From Cricetomys ansorgei (Eukaryota; Chordata; Mammalia; Rodentia; Nesomyidae): a stretch of 64,000 bases of DNA. The stretch lies in NCBI GenBank assembly GCA_026225945.1, contig JAMJFZ010000770.1, positions 2,295,501 to 2,359,500 on the forward strand, written 5' to 3'. Positions 25,501-36,721 of this stretch are shown here, in pieces (the first letter of the stretch is position 1; every line of letters starts with the position of its first letter). The position numbers were made by a program, and so were the translations under genes. A model generated the notes under the pieces. The model did not search any database, was not told the DNA's origin, and was given only the letters and a program-made list of their open reading frames with translations.

Positions 25501-27000
25501 GCAATGAGAAGTGTAGTTATCTCAGAGTTATCAAACACCATGACCCTATTCAAGTCTCTAAACTGGGAAAATGAAAACATATCACCAAATGTGTAAAGGG
25601 GCCATGTAGAATGTTAACCATGAATTTACATATTAGTGTGGCAGGCATTACATACAGTATTCCTCTTTAGAGGAGCTCTCATTCATGAGAACATGTAAAC
25701 TCCTGCCATAAAAAACAAAATCTGTTTACTTTTGCAATGCTGCTATTTTTTCAAGTATTTATCAGATATTTTTCAAAGAATGTAACATCCTATTAATCCT
25801 ATATTTTACCAAACAGGTCTTGAAAAACAACATTCCAGACATTTGATATATTGCTGAGTCTCTATACTCTAAATAAACTTTGGAATATTTATTTAATATC
25901 TAGAGGTGTTATCTTGTCCAAATTCTCTCAGCAAAACTCTCAGGGTTGGTGACAACACAGCAGTCTTGATCCTTAGAAGAAATCAGAAACAATCTCCTTT
26001 GTGTGACTTTCTTTAGACTTTTCTTCCAGATATCATTGTCAACCTACCTTTTTTTCTACTAAGTCTCACCTAATCCCTGAATGATACTTCCTGCATTGGC
26101 AAAACCGCTCCATTATTTCAATGCTATTAATAAGTTTCAAATTAAATTTACTAATACACAAAATGCATTTTTTCATCTTCTTTCTCTCAGCCTAACAGAC
26201 TATTGGCCACAAATGGATAAAAATAATTAAGTCAATAATTTTATGCCAGTCCAGTTACAGTCTGCTACTGACCCCAGACACCGGCAAATATTTGGAGTTA
26301 ATTCAATCAGTCTGGACCATGCTGGAAAGTAGAGACTTAGAAAGGACTTTATACACATTCTGCATCCTGATATAACTGATAAAGTACTTAGCAAATGTAT
26401 GTTGTATTGAGAACTAAAGCAGGATGCACAGCTGCCATGTCACAATAAGATGAACTCTGTGAGTTGGAGATTGACTTGGGGAAAAGAGCATTTAGTTTCT
26501 GATTATGCTATTAAATCTGGAGAGTTTCTCAGATTCCTCCCCATTGAAACAATGCTTTTTGCTTCACAAAATAATGATTTCTTAAAATGATGGAGTTAAA
26601 ATCTTTGTAATCTATTATGAATAAACTTCAAGCACCATATAAGCTTCTTAATCCTGGAGCTCTTGTAAGTAGAAATGACCTGAGATAGAAAAATGCCCAT
26701 ATAACACAGTTCTCTCTCCTGCTACTACTTTCTCCACACCCTGGTATAATTCAGATTCTCCTTCTTACATTATGTGATGATGGTACAGTACAGATCAGAG
26801 GAAGGTAGATAGCAGAGTACCAACAATCAGGGTCAAAGGTTTGTACCCTCAAAAAGAAAGTGCTGACTCTGTTAATGACTCCAAACTGCCCCAAATATAT
26901 CATAAATAGCCACTGCTACATCCCAGTTACATACCCCCATAATAGTTTTTTTGGGGTTTTTTTTTTCTTTTTATGTTTTAGTCTCAAGGTAAGTGCCAAA
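22576..27000. other. Long stretch without a recognisable feature
   Basis: About 4.4 kb of AT-rich sequence without a SINE, LINE, LTR or coding signal I can name. The 24.1-25.4 kb part is GC-richer but still shows stops in all frames. Conserved non-coding elements could lie here, which only alignment would show. Confidence 0.4.
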
Positions 27001-27117
27001 AATTAGGATGTGTCTAATTCAAGGTCTACAATCATTCTAGAATTGTCTCAAAATTCTGGAGGAAGACAAATCACCCTAGGGGAATGGGTATCAAAGATCC
27101 AGATTAGTCCTAAGGAG

Positions 27118-27195
27118 TCAACAGGAAATGTTATAAGAGAGTCCAAGGCCAAATCATCAACTGGAAATGTTATAGGACAGTCCAAGGAAAAATCA
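27118..27195. repeat. 39-bp tandem duplication, two copies
   Basis: Copy 1 is 27118-27156 and copy 2 is 27157-27195, head to tail with no gap. Both contain GGAAATGTTATA followed by an AGTCCAAGG word, and they differ at a handful of positions. Because 39 is a multiple of three, the overlapping open frame stays open through both. Confidence 0.9.
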
Positions 27196-27291
27196 GGCTC
27201 TTCACAGTTAGGTTTGCAAAACCTTCTAAGAAAGCTAGGGACCTCTTTGTCTCTCAAAATAACCTCAGACCAGAAGCAGAATGTTATATAT

Positions 27292-27480
27292 TGTTTCCTT
27301 TCTTTCTTTCTCTCTTTTTGTCTTCTTTCTTTTTCTTTCTTTCTTTCTTTTTCTTTCTTCCTTCCTTACTTTCCTTCCTTCTTTATTTCTTTTTTCTTTT
27401 CTTTCTCTTTCTCTCTTTCTTTCTCTCCTTCCTTCCTTTCTTCCTTCCTTCCATCTCTTACTTTCTGTCCTTCTTTCTTA
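27292..27480. repeat. Imperfect (TTTC)n/(TTCC)n tract
   Basis: Plus-strand pyrimidine-rich repeat of CTTT and CCTT units with many interruptions. It directly precedes a reversed SINE, on the side where that SINE's A-rich tail would be. Confidence 0.95.
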
Positions 27481-27499
27481 TATGTCTGACTGTTTTACT

Positions 27500-27650
27500 A
27501 CATAGCATATTTGTGCAGGTCATAGAAAAACTTTCAGGAATTGGTTCTTTTTTCCACCAGGTTGATCTCAAAAACAGAACTCAGGTTATCCGTCTTAGTT
27601 GCAAGTGCCCTGACCTGCTGACCCATCTTGCTGGATCGCAGAGGCAATTT
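27500..27650 (-). mobile_element. B3A/B4-type SINE, head region
   Basis: Contains 'aacagaactcaggttatcc' and 'cttagttgcaagtgccctga', ending 'gacccatcttgctgg'. This is the reverse complement of the tRNA-like head of B2/B3A/B4-type SINEs. Confidence 0.65.
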
Positions 27651-27865
27651 TACACTATATAAAGGGTCCTAAGATTTCTGATGCTCTGAGGTCTCCAGAA
27701 GACTTCTTCATTGCAAGATAGTAAAACACTAACATCTGACCATAGCTCTTGATAAATCTCAGGGTAGACAAATAGGGGCATCTAGGAAGAAGTGGGTATG
27801 AATATAATTAAAACATGGTATGTGAATTTATCAAATAATTAATAATTTTAAAAAGCATATTATTG

Positions 27866-28040
27866 GAGCAGTGAGATGTCTCAGGTAAATGTGTTTGCTG
27901 CTGAGCCTGATGGCCTGAGTTCAATACCCAGGACTCACATGCTGGAAGAAGAAAACCAGTTCATGAAAGCTGTCCAAATTATCCTCTACCCTCCATACAC
28001 TTGCATGTGTGCACATATACACACATGTACAAGATTTTAA
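27866..28040 (+). mobile_element. B3A SINE
   Basis: Head 'gcagtgagatgtctcagg', then 'gagcctgatggcctgagttc', 'aatacccaggactcacatgc', 'tggaagaagaaaaccagttc', then 'ctctaccctccatacac' and a CA-rich tail. This is the full B3A order. Confidence 0.85.
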
Positions 28041-28379
28041 ATTATTGTAAAGCATTTTAAACAATATAATAATGCACAATTTACCTTTAATTTTCAAATA
28101 AAATTAACAAAAATATTTGCATAAGGTAATTGATTTGAAATTGATTGGTATATAAAAAACAGAGGATTGGTTTGCATATTTGGTTTAACACAATCAATAA
28201 AATGTCTGTAAAACAAAATGCCATCTGGGTTAAAAGTGTTATTCTCATGATGGTCCCCAGAGTAAGCAATGGTGGATATATTTAACTTATTTCTCAGGGA
28301 AAAAAATATATAACATCTCTCAAGATTCACTACCTCAAGGAATAAGTTTTCAGAATAACATTTTCTAAAAATAGAATTT

Positions 28380-28580
28380 TTGTTATGTGCATGTGTGAAT
28401 CTATACAAGTATATTCCAACTGAGTGCAGGTGCCTGTGGAGACAGGAAGAGGGCATCGGATCTCCTGGAACTGGATTACTGGGGATTGTTAGCTGTCCTA
28501 TGTGAGTATGGAAAACCTAAAATCAGATCCTGTGTAATATCAACAGTGCTTTTAACCATTGAGCCATCTCTTCAGCTCCC
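28380..28580 (-). mobile_element. B3 SINE
   Basis: Reverse orientation: 'gacaggaagagggcatcgga', 'tctcctggaactggattac', 'gctgtcctatgtgagtatgg', 'aatcagatcctgtgtaata', then 'aaccattgagccatctcttc' at the head end. Moderately diverged. Confidence 0.88.
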
Positions 28581-28611
28581 TGTAAAGTAGACTTTTAAAC
28601 CTTATTGGATG

Positions 28612-28692
28612 AGAGGGAAGTATTCTGGGGACCTAACTCAGAGCCTTGGGTATGCCAGACAAGTACTCCAGCACACATCTACATATATAATC
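28612..28692 (-). mobile_element. ID/B4-head SINE fragment
   Basis: The words 'ggggacctaactcagagcct', 'tgggtatgccagacaagtac' and 'tccagcacaca' follow the order of a reverse-complemented ID-like head. Short and decayed. Confidence 0.5.
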
Positions 28693-29060
28693 CTTTATTA
28701 GTCCCACAGTTTTGCTGTCATGTGTTTTTTCTATCTTCTTGTATATAAGTGCATTTCTATTTAGTAAAATCCTCTATACTTTGTTCATCAATACTTCCAC
28801 TTGCCTAGTACTTCCACTAAGCCACAGAATAAGCAAATGTGTTACACGAATAGAAGAGTTTTATAAGTCTACCTATTCTCCAGTGTTTCTAGAGGGTCTG
28901 CTTTCATTTCAAATGGATGAGTTTTCTTCCAATTATTTTCCCTGAGAATTCTTCAAGCTAACAACCAATGTCCTTCCTTGTCACCATTTCTCAGCCAGAT
29001 ATACCTATAGTGAAAGCAACATCACCCCATGCTAACAGTGTCTTATCCATTTTCCTTTCC
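28693..29060. other. No recognised feature
   Basis: AT-rich spacer with a 77-codon open frame that has no recognised content. Confidence 0.45.
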
Positions 29061-29520
29061 TGTGATGGCTATTCTTGGTTGTCAACTTCACTATACCTGG
29101 AATAAACTAAAATCCAAAAATAGACAGCATATCTGTGAGGGGGTTTTGCTTAATTAGAAGTAGTAAGATCCACTTCTAATCTGGATCTTGAGGCACAAAA
29201 ACACACTTTCCACTGGAAGCCTATATGAGGACATGGAAGAAGGAGGCTTATGCTCTGTCTGCTTGACCTTGCCTCCCTAGCAAGTCCATTCCTTCACTAT
29301 CATTAGACCCTACTACTTTGTGATTCCAGTGTACAATGAAGACCAAGCTGAGACATCTAGCCTTGAGGACTGAACAACCACAGCTTGGACTTCCCATTCA
29401 TACCCAACCACTTTCGGATTAACTGGATTGCAGTCTGTAAAGTCATTCTAATAAGCTCCCCTTTAATGTATATAGAGAGTCATTCTATAAGTTCTGTCAT
29501 TCTGAGAACCCTAACATTGC
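29061..29520 (+). mobile_element. MaLR-type LTR, nearly full length
   Basis: Starts TGTGATGGCTATTCTTGG and has the order 'gttgtcaacttcactatacc', 'ctaatctggatcttgaggc', 'actggaagcctatatgagg', 'acatggaagaaggaggct', 'agcaagtccattccttcact', 'ctgagacatctagcc', 'attctataagttctgtcatt' and 'gagaaccctaac'. This is a common rodent LTR family. It is a solo element; no internal sequence follows. An internal 9-bp inverted repeat lies at 29153-29180. Confidence 0.75.
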
Positions 29521-30689
29521 TACTTCTTCAGGGGTTAGAAAGTCTGACAATCATGAGCATTACTTGCCTTGACCTCTTCTCTTTTTTATGTCCCTTTCAG
29601 CTCAGATGACTTGTCTTTGCCTTCTCTCAGGGATATCCTGCACAAGGCCCAGGACTGACAAGCCCTTTATTTAGTGTTCATCTCTTGCCCCCATGCCTAC
29701 ATTGTGAAGACTGGGAACATACATGAAGAACATAGTAACAAGTGTCAGCAGATGGAAGATACCCCATGTGCCTTGAATCAAGGTCCCTAGAGTGACAACT
29801 GTCTCAATGATCTATTTATTCTGCCAATTTTGTGGTGTGGGTGATGCCAGAACATCTACACATAGACTAGTAAGTGATAAGCTCTCAAATGCATTATCCG
29901 AATGGAGGAGCATAGCCCAGGATTAGCTAATCAGGATTAGCCTAGCAATGAGACAAACATCCTTGATCTGAATTTCAGAAGATCCTAAACATTGAAAGTT
30001 ATGACTGGGAAGTTACAAAGCTGTGATCCATGGATGGATATTGGGGGCTTTTATAACACTGTAAATTTATATATGTAGTTTACCTACATGTACAATTTTT
30101 TAAAGAGAGCCTTATCTAAAACATAGAACTGTCTCAATCATCTGCTCATTTTATATATAAGAGACTAACACACAAAGAGGAAGCCCCAAAATGTAAATAT
30201 AACCATCTCGTCCTCCATAGGAAAGACTTCAGCAACTCTCACAAGCTCTAGGCAAGAGCCAAAGAATTACAGACAAAATGGAGTAAGAGGTCTGGCCTCA
30301 GCCAACTTTCCAGTGCCATGTCCACCATGCATTGACAAGCATCCCTTGTACATCTGAGTGAATTACTCATAGTTCCCAGATATTCCAATACTTCTCTTTG
30401 GGAATATGTCTTCCTCACTTCATCTAGAGAACTTACTGTACTCTGACCCTCTAACATCTCTTCCCTTGTAAAAATGTACCTTAATACAGCATTTATTCTC
30501 CAGTCTATTAGGTGATACTTGATAGCTTGTCTTGAAAGCTACTTGGGTATATCTGCCTATACCTCCCCACTGTTAATTTGTGTTTACTCTGTTCTGGATG
30601 CATCACTTCTGTGCAAGAGCCTTGCTCCTCACCAAATTCTTCTTTGATAGTCAAACTTTTCTAACTTTATCTTTCCCAAAACCTAGTTG
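29521..30689. other. No recognised feature
   Basis: Non-coding. A 69-codon minus-strand frame (30248-30457) has no recognised domain. Confidence 0.45.
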
Positions 30690-30990
30690 TGGTTTGTATA
30701 TAAAATGTTCCCCATAGGCTCATGTGTGTGAACATTTAGTCTAGAACTGGTGGTACAGTTTCAGAAGGTTGTAGAATGTTTATGAGATGGAGTCTCACTG
30801 AAGAGACATTAAAGGAAAGAACTAAATAGCTTCAATGGTACTGATATTATATGCCATTGATGCACTAGTATAGCTAGGATGCAATAGAGCTAGTAGAGAC
30901 ATAGACTGAAATGGACCCCTGCCTCTGGTCCCAGTGATATTTTCGCTTTACTCTTTGCTTTATAGCTTTCTTGAAATAATAGCAGAAAGG
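30690..30990 (+). mobile_element. MaLR-like LTR remnant
   Basis: Begins 'ggtttgtatataaaatgttc' then 'cccataggctcatgtgtgtg', 'gaacatttagtctagaactg', 'gtggtacagtttcagaaggt', with later decay. This follows the start of a common rodent MaLR-type LTR. The right boundary is vague. Confidence 0.5.
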
Positions 30991-31721
30991 ACTGCTTTCT
31001 TCCTTTCTGTTCTAATTTTTTTAAATTTTGTTTTGTATCTTTAAAACCATATGTGTATATATTACCTCTGTGGACAGAATAATCAGTTCCCCCACCTTCT
31101 CTGTGATTATTCTCTGTATGATTTTACAAAATCCATGATTTGTATACTTGTTCGGAGTAAGTACATAATAGAAGCATGTGAGGTACTGGAGAGTGGGACA
31201 TGGAAAGGGAGAGGAGAAGGAGGAAGAGGAAGAAGGGAAGGAGAATAATTTTATATAAATTCATTTTAAGGCACAGTTGAAGATTAATTATCTCCTTAAT
31301 ATTCATATAGCACAAATAAAAACTTAAAATCAATTTATCTCATTAGAAAAACAAAAAAAACCCAAACCAAACAAAAGCAGAAAGCCATATAAGAACATTA
31401 TGTATTTTAGAAACCTGACTTTACTTTCTGGGAAATAAAATTGGTTTCTGTATCAGAGGAAGACTGAGCAAGTACAGATGGAAATGAAACCCTGGTAGAC
31501 CTTGTGTCTTGGCAAGCCACATGTCAGCATCCCTTATCTTCTCTGCATTAGGTTTACAGGATGGTTCCAAAGGGAGTATCAGTGACTGCCATGCTTTTCT
31601 CTACATATCTTCAGCTACTTCCTTTCTCCAGTTCAGTACACCATTCTAATAGGGTAAGCACAAACACAAAGTACCCCCTCTATTACATTGACTGGTGTTC
31701 ATTGTATTAAAATGTGCCAGA
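30991..31721. other. No recognised feature
   Basis: AT-rich. A small purine-rich patch of GGA and GAA words lies at about 31190-31245. Confidence 0.45.
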
Positions 31722-31852
31722 ATGTAGCTACACATGGTGGTGAAAGTCCATAATTCTACACTGGATAGAGAAAGGGAGGGAGACCACAAGTTTTAATCCA
31801 GTCTGGGCTACATAGCAGGATCCTGTTTTAAGGGAGAAAATCCAAAATAAAT
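31722..31852 (+). mobile_element. Old B1 SINE
   Basis: Carries 'tagctacacatggtggtgaa', 'ccagtctgggctacatagc', 'aggatcctgttttaaggg' and an A-rich tail. The central part is strongly altered, as in old B1 copies. Confidence 0.7.
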
Positions 31853-33174
31853 ACCAAAATTGAGAGGAAGATAGTGGACCATGTTTTAAAACCTTCTGGA
31901 AATAAACTGAATTAGGCCTTAGGAACCTTATCCTATTCAGGCCTCCCAACTTAGTGAACACATAATTCCTCTGTTAATTTCTTTGTTAGACAGGCATTAT
32001 CACATGTGCTTCAGGAGAGAAGCAGAGAATACGTTCTGAATGAATGAGAATCCCCTTCCAAACCACGCCCACTCTATGGACTGATCTTTCCTTGATTCTT
32101 CCTACCAAACTCTCAGTTTTCTATTGGCAGACAAAACTCAAATATCTGAGAAATGGAAAACGCAACCCATTTTCTCTAAATAACACTGTGTGATTTTCCT
32201 TTGGAGCAATATCTGGGAGAAATGATGCCAGCCAGCCATCAAGAGCTGAGGTAAAATCCATCTTGACTGTCTCACAGTAGGACTCAGCCAACTACCAAAA
32301 ACAAAAGAGAAGGTTTAGAAGAGGCAGTCAGACCAGTCTGGGAGATAGGTTAGTGAGATTTATCTTTCGAGGCATTTAAAACAACAGCAATATTCCCAGT
32401 TTTAAAGCAATGGGGGAGGGGTGAGTAAATGCAAAGCTATGTGAATATAGCAACTTTAAAGAATTATAAATCAGTTGGAAAGCAGTATACAAAAAGCAGC
32501 TTCCAAGATGATGCTATGTAATTATAACTCATCAGCATGTTTTGCATGTTCCAAAATAGCTAGCTATGCTTTTAGACTAATGAAGGGAAGATGACAGCAG
32601 GCCTCAAAGATTACAGCAATCTCTTCCTACCATAGAGAGGCTATCAGGTCTGCATTATTCCTAGAATTCACTTTGACCACCTTTTCTCTTCAATTTTCTA
32701 GTGCTTAAGAGACAAAATTGATTTTACAGCATTTCAAATAAAGAAGAGATTGCCATCTTACAGATAGAAGGCACCTTATGGGTTTTATGGAGCTGTAGGT
32801 ATGTAGGAATCTTTCACTCACTGGCCTCTTTGGTGTGATTCTCCAAAATGATTCATAGATCAGCCAAATGATTTCATTAGCTAAAGTGTCAAGAATGGAA
32901 TGGTTGAAGACCATTTCAGGCTCCTGGTTATTGGATACATGATCCACCCTAGAGTCAGTGGCCTCATGCATTCATTCAACACCATCTGTAGTCAAAGGCC
33001 TGGGATGATTCCAGTAGACAATTAGACATGTCTAAAGCAAATGATAAACCTCAGTATCACATAGTGCAAAAAAATTGTTTTATTCATGATGCTTACAAAA
33101 ATACTAACATATGCCATAATGTTATAAATAAGGAAAATAAGAATTTTCATTGTCTTTATGTAGTTGTTATGCTG
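31853..33174. other. No recognised feature
   Basis: Roughly 1.3 kb with mixed composition (about 32000-32350 is less AT-rich). No gene or repeat identified. Confidence 0.45.
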
Positions 33175-33393
33175 TGTGGGCTTACCAAGAGAGACAAAGA
33201 AGCATTATCATAGGTGTAAACTCTTGTCAGATCTGAGCAGCTCAGCTCAGATGTTTTTATTGATACAGAACTCCTCAGGTTCTACTTATAGTATGTGCAG
33301 ATCATAAGCAATCAAACATCACTCACATGAATCCAACACATGCAGACAATACAAAACACCAAGACCTAGGCAGCCCTTTCCCCAACAGTAGAG
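33175..33393 (-). mobile_element. LTR-like repeat, family copy B
   Basis: Read on the minus strand it gives the same order as copies A and C: 'aaagggctgcctaggtcttg', 'tttgtattgtctgcatgtg', 'gatctgcacatactataag', 'gaggagttctgtatc', the AATAAA signal (complement at 33257-33262), then 'acatctgagctgagctgctc' and 'aagagtttacacctatga'. Compared with copy C it lacks about 60 bp after the signal. Confidence 0.68.
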
Positions 33394-35600
33394 AAAATAA
33401 TTATTTTATACATAACTAAAAATAAACTTCCTCAACATCTTTATCCTTAGAATAAATATCACAAATGTTTACAGTGAAAACCTAAACACCTCAAGCCTTT
33501 TCTGATTATTAACTGTTGGCAGTGGGAATAAAAATTCCAAGCCATTGTTTCTGCCTTTTCTTTCTTTACTCTCCTTTTCCCATGACCAAACTCTGCATTC
33601 CAGTATTTTTTTCCAGTATTAGGATAAAATTGGCTCACTTTTTATTTCATGTTAACACTGTCCCTGAGAGGAAATTTGTGAAGAAAGATGCTACTTTAGT
33701 TCCTATCAGTGATATCCTTTCATATCTGTTCTTTCTGGATGGGCAGGTAGTCATCTAAAGCTTTTATTAGGGACAATTATTTATGATAAATTTCTATGTA
33801 TATATTATCCAAGACAACACCACTCATTCATGTATCTCATGCAATAATGGTCCAATACAGACAAGGTGAAGTACCTACTTTCATTACCAAACTTAGTGTC
33901 TACTTTCACATAAGCATAACAAACCATGGAAATCTCAGTTGCTGCAAAGAAAACACATTTTCATTGATGGTTTGGCTCTTTCAGTAGGTTCTAAGCAGTT
34001 CATTTTCACTTGTATTTTATTGATATCTTCCTTTTGTATTATGTTAAAAATCAGTTAATTATTTTAAGTGAGAAAATTTGACAGATACTCCTTTGAGTTT
34101 AAATCGGGTGGATTTATCCTACTTTAAAACAGTCAAATGGATCAGTAAACGGTGAAAAATTATGTGATGTTATGATTTAATGAACACATCTAAGATCCAC
34201 TATCTGAAGTTAAGGTCCTAAAATTTGATTCAACCCTAAAACCTAAAGCAACCGACAATAAAGATAATTTTAATTGTACACAATTTAGAAAGAGTATTAA
34301 ATGCTAACGCTCTTATTTTCTATGAACTTTTATTTCAAACCCTTTTGCAGCTTTTACTTCATCAGTCTTGGTAATCTAGTCTCTGTGTATTTTCATTAGA
34401 TGGTAAACAACAGTATATTTTTAGTTAATAAATATTATTAGAGATATAATGTTTCTAGAAAAGAGTTTCAGTATTTAGTTATAATTATCTTTGATTCATG
34501 CACAAATGCTAAAATTCCTAATCTTTTGGTTTTTAAAAAGATGATCTGGAAAGAAAATTACAATAAGCACTCTTAGCAATGCAATTTACTCTCTGATACG
34601 TGTTTATGTTGAAAATAATAAAAATACCAGAATCAAGCAAAAGTTCATTGTGTTCATTGGACAAAAAACTTCAGACTTTCTTATCTTCATGGCATGCATC
34701 TTAAAATAGGGAACTATAACCTTCTTATTGGGATTAGATCAGTCATGAAGTGTTGAATACTGACAAAATGAATGCTCAAACAGTTTACATATTTTGTTAA
34801 AATTAGCATCTACTATTGAACTTAAATCTATTACAAAGTAGTGTCTATGTAATGTACAAACTGACTCAAAATATATATTTTTAGCAAATTGAGCTATCTG
34901 AAGAGTAGGCCATCTATGCTTTCTGGGAGAATACCAGACATTGAAAAGATACTTTTCTTAAGTGGGCAAATGGAAAGGCTACATTGAGTCCTGTAACGTC
35001 CTTGGCTCTAGCAGAAGACAACACACTTCATATGGGTAAATTGAAAAGGGATTTTTTTAAATCACTAATAAGACTCTATGAAGGTTGTACAGAAATTACA
35101 GGGACAGCAGTAGCATCATGAAGGCACATATGCAGACAAAGTGGGGCATAAGACTCCTGAGTTAAAATGGCAAGAGAGGGAAAGTTTACCTAAACCTGGG
35201 ATCAGAAAAGACCTCTTTGTAGGACTATATATTACAGTGCTATTAGTCAGAGACAAAGAGGACCATGCCTCCAGCATGTTTTTTCTGTTGATAATGCAAT
35301 GCTCAAAGTCAAGGTCAGCTTCTAAGGGCATGGGACTAGCTAGAATAGAACAGAGAGACTGAAGGGGAAAGCAAAAGCTGACTCACATAAGACTGATATC
35401 ATTCAGTACTGTTATAAAATGTAACCAAAAGTAATTATGAATAGTCGTAATTGATCACTATGTCTTTAGAAAACATGAAAAGAAGTCCAATTTATTGTAA
35501 AGCACAATTTAAAATCCATAAATAAGTCCTCTTGTGATCCACGACTTAGATTTCATTTGACTTGTAAAATGTAAATATTGGTTGTACCTGACGGGAGCTG
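33394..35600. other. No recognised feature
   Basis: AT-rich, non-coding. Short frames near 35116-35362 on both strands have no recognised content. Confidence 0.45.
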
Positions 35601-35611
35601 GTGGCATTCCA

Positions 35612-35767
35612 AAACTTTCTTGTATTATTCTATTTGAGTCTCATAAAACAGCCTGGGAAGTAAGTAGGAATTTTTATCCCCTTAAGACTGAGAAAAATCA
35701 AATGACTAAACATAAGAATCACAGCTGGTGAGTGGAGAAGTCAAAATTAGAATCCAGAGTATTTTTA
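35612..35767 (-). mobile_element. MIR SINE, ancient
   Basis: Reads 'tttgagtctcataaaacagc', 'ctgggaagtaagtaggaatt', 'tttatccccttaagactgag', 'aatcacagctggtgagtgg' and 'attagaatccagag'. This matches the reverse complement of MIR, including the 'tatcccc...gactgag' and 'cacagctggt' core words. Shared across mammals. Confidence 0.75.
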
Positions 35768-36107
35768 ACATAAATGTACTTATCTCTATGGATTGAAAAC
35801 ATTTTTACTTAAGAGCTAATTTAAAATGTTAAAAAGTATGTTTTGATCAATACTAATATTTTTAAGGTCAGTACAAATACTCTGGTTGCTGTTTTAAAGA
35901 ACACTAATGGAGATTTCTGAAGAATATGTAAGAAAAAATATTTTCTTGTTCCCTATGTTACACTTAAAAACATTAATGAAAATAATTTGAAATAAGATAA
36001 AACTGCTATTATGAAGTTATAAAAACATCATTAGTAAGACTAAGAATATACAGACCACTTGGTACAGAAAAAAATAAGACAATGCTAGTAATTCACCTTA
36101 ATCAAGA

Positions 36108-36278
36108 TACAGGATCTGTTAAGATGGCTCAGCATGTGTCATGCAAGCCTGGTGACCTGAGCATAATCATTGGATATCACAGAGAAAGAAAGGAGTTGGC
36201 TCCTGGAAATTGTTTTCTGACCTCCACATGTGTGCTGTGCCATTCACACATGCTTTTTTACACACAATAATAATTAAA
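36108..36278 (+). mobile_element. B3A SINE
   Basis: 'ctgttaagatggctcagcat' head, 'caagcctggtgacctgagc', 'aaggagttggctcctggaa', then 'tttctgacctccacatgtg', 'tgctgtgccattcacacatg' and a short CA/A-rich tail. Confidence 0.87.
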
Positions 36279-36337
36279 TATTATTTTTAATTGCAATTTG
36301 TTTTTTAAAGGTGACTGGTAATTTCACAAAAGACCAC

Positions 36338-36721
36338 AGTGATGATTTGAACAGGAATGGCCCACATAGGCTCATATAGGCATGTTTAGTGTCCAGTTGA
36401 CTAGTGCCCAGTTTAGTGTCTGTCAGGGAAGGATTAGAAGATCTGGTCTTGTTGGAAGACGTGTGGCCTTGTTGGAGGAATTATGTCACATGGAGTGGAC
36501 TTTGGGGTTTCAAAGGCCCACACAGGCATAGTACTAGAGCAACTCTGTCTACTGCCTGCAAATAAAGACTTAGCTATCAGCTCCTGCTCCAGCTCAATGT
36601 ACCATGACGGAAATGGACTAACATTCTGAAATTGTAAACAAGCCTCGATTAAATGCTTTCTCTTATAAGAGTGGCCTTGGTCAGGGTGCCTCTTCATAAC
36701 AATGAAACAGTAATTAAGACA
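36338..36721 (+). mobile_element. MaLR-type LTR, solo
   Basis: Order of landmarks: 'gtgatgatttgaacaggaat', 'ggcccacataggctcatata', 'cttgttggaagacgtgtggc', 'cttgttggaggaattatgtc', 'gggtttcaaaggcccacac', 'attaaatgctttctcttata', 'agagtggccttggtcagggt' and 'taattaagaca'. Typical of a widespread rodent LTR with a TG start and a CTAAGACA-like end. No internal region attached. Confidence 0.78.

Noticed and set aside
28094..28456. A 120-codon minus-strand open frame
   Set aside because: It partly overlaps a B3 SINE, and the rest is AT-rich with hydrophobic, uninformative translation.
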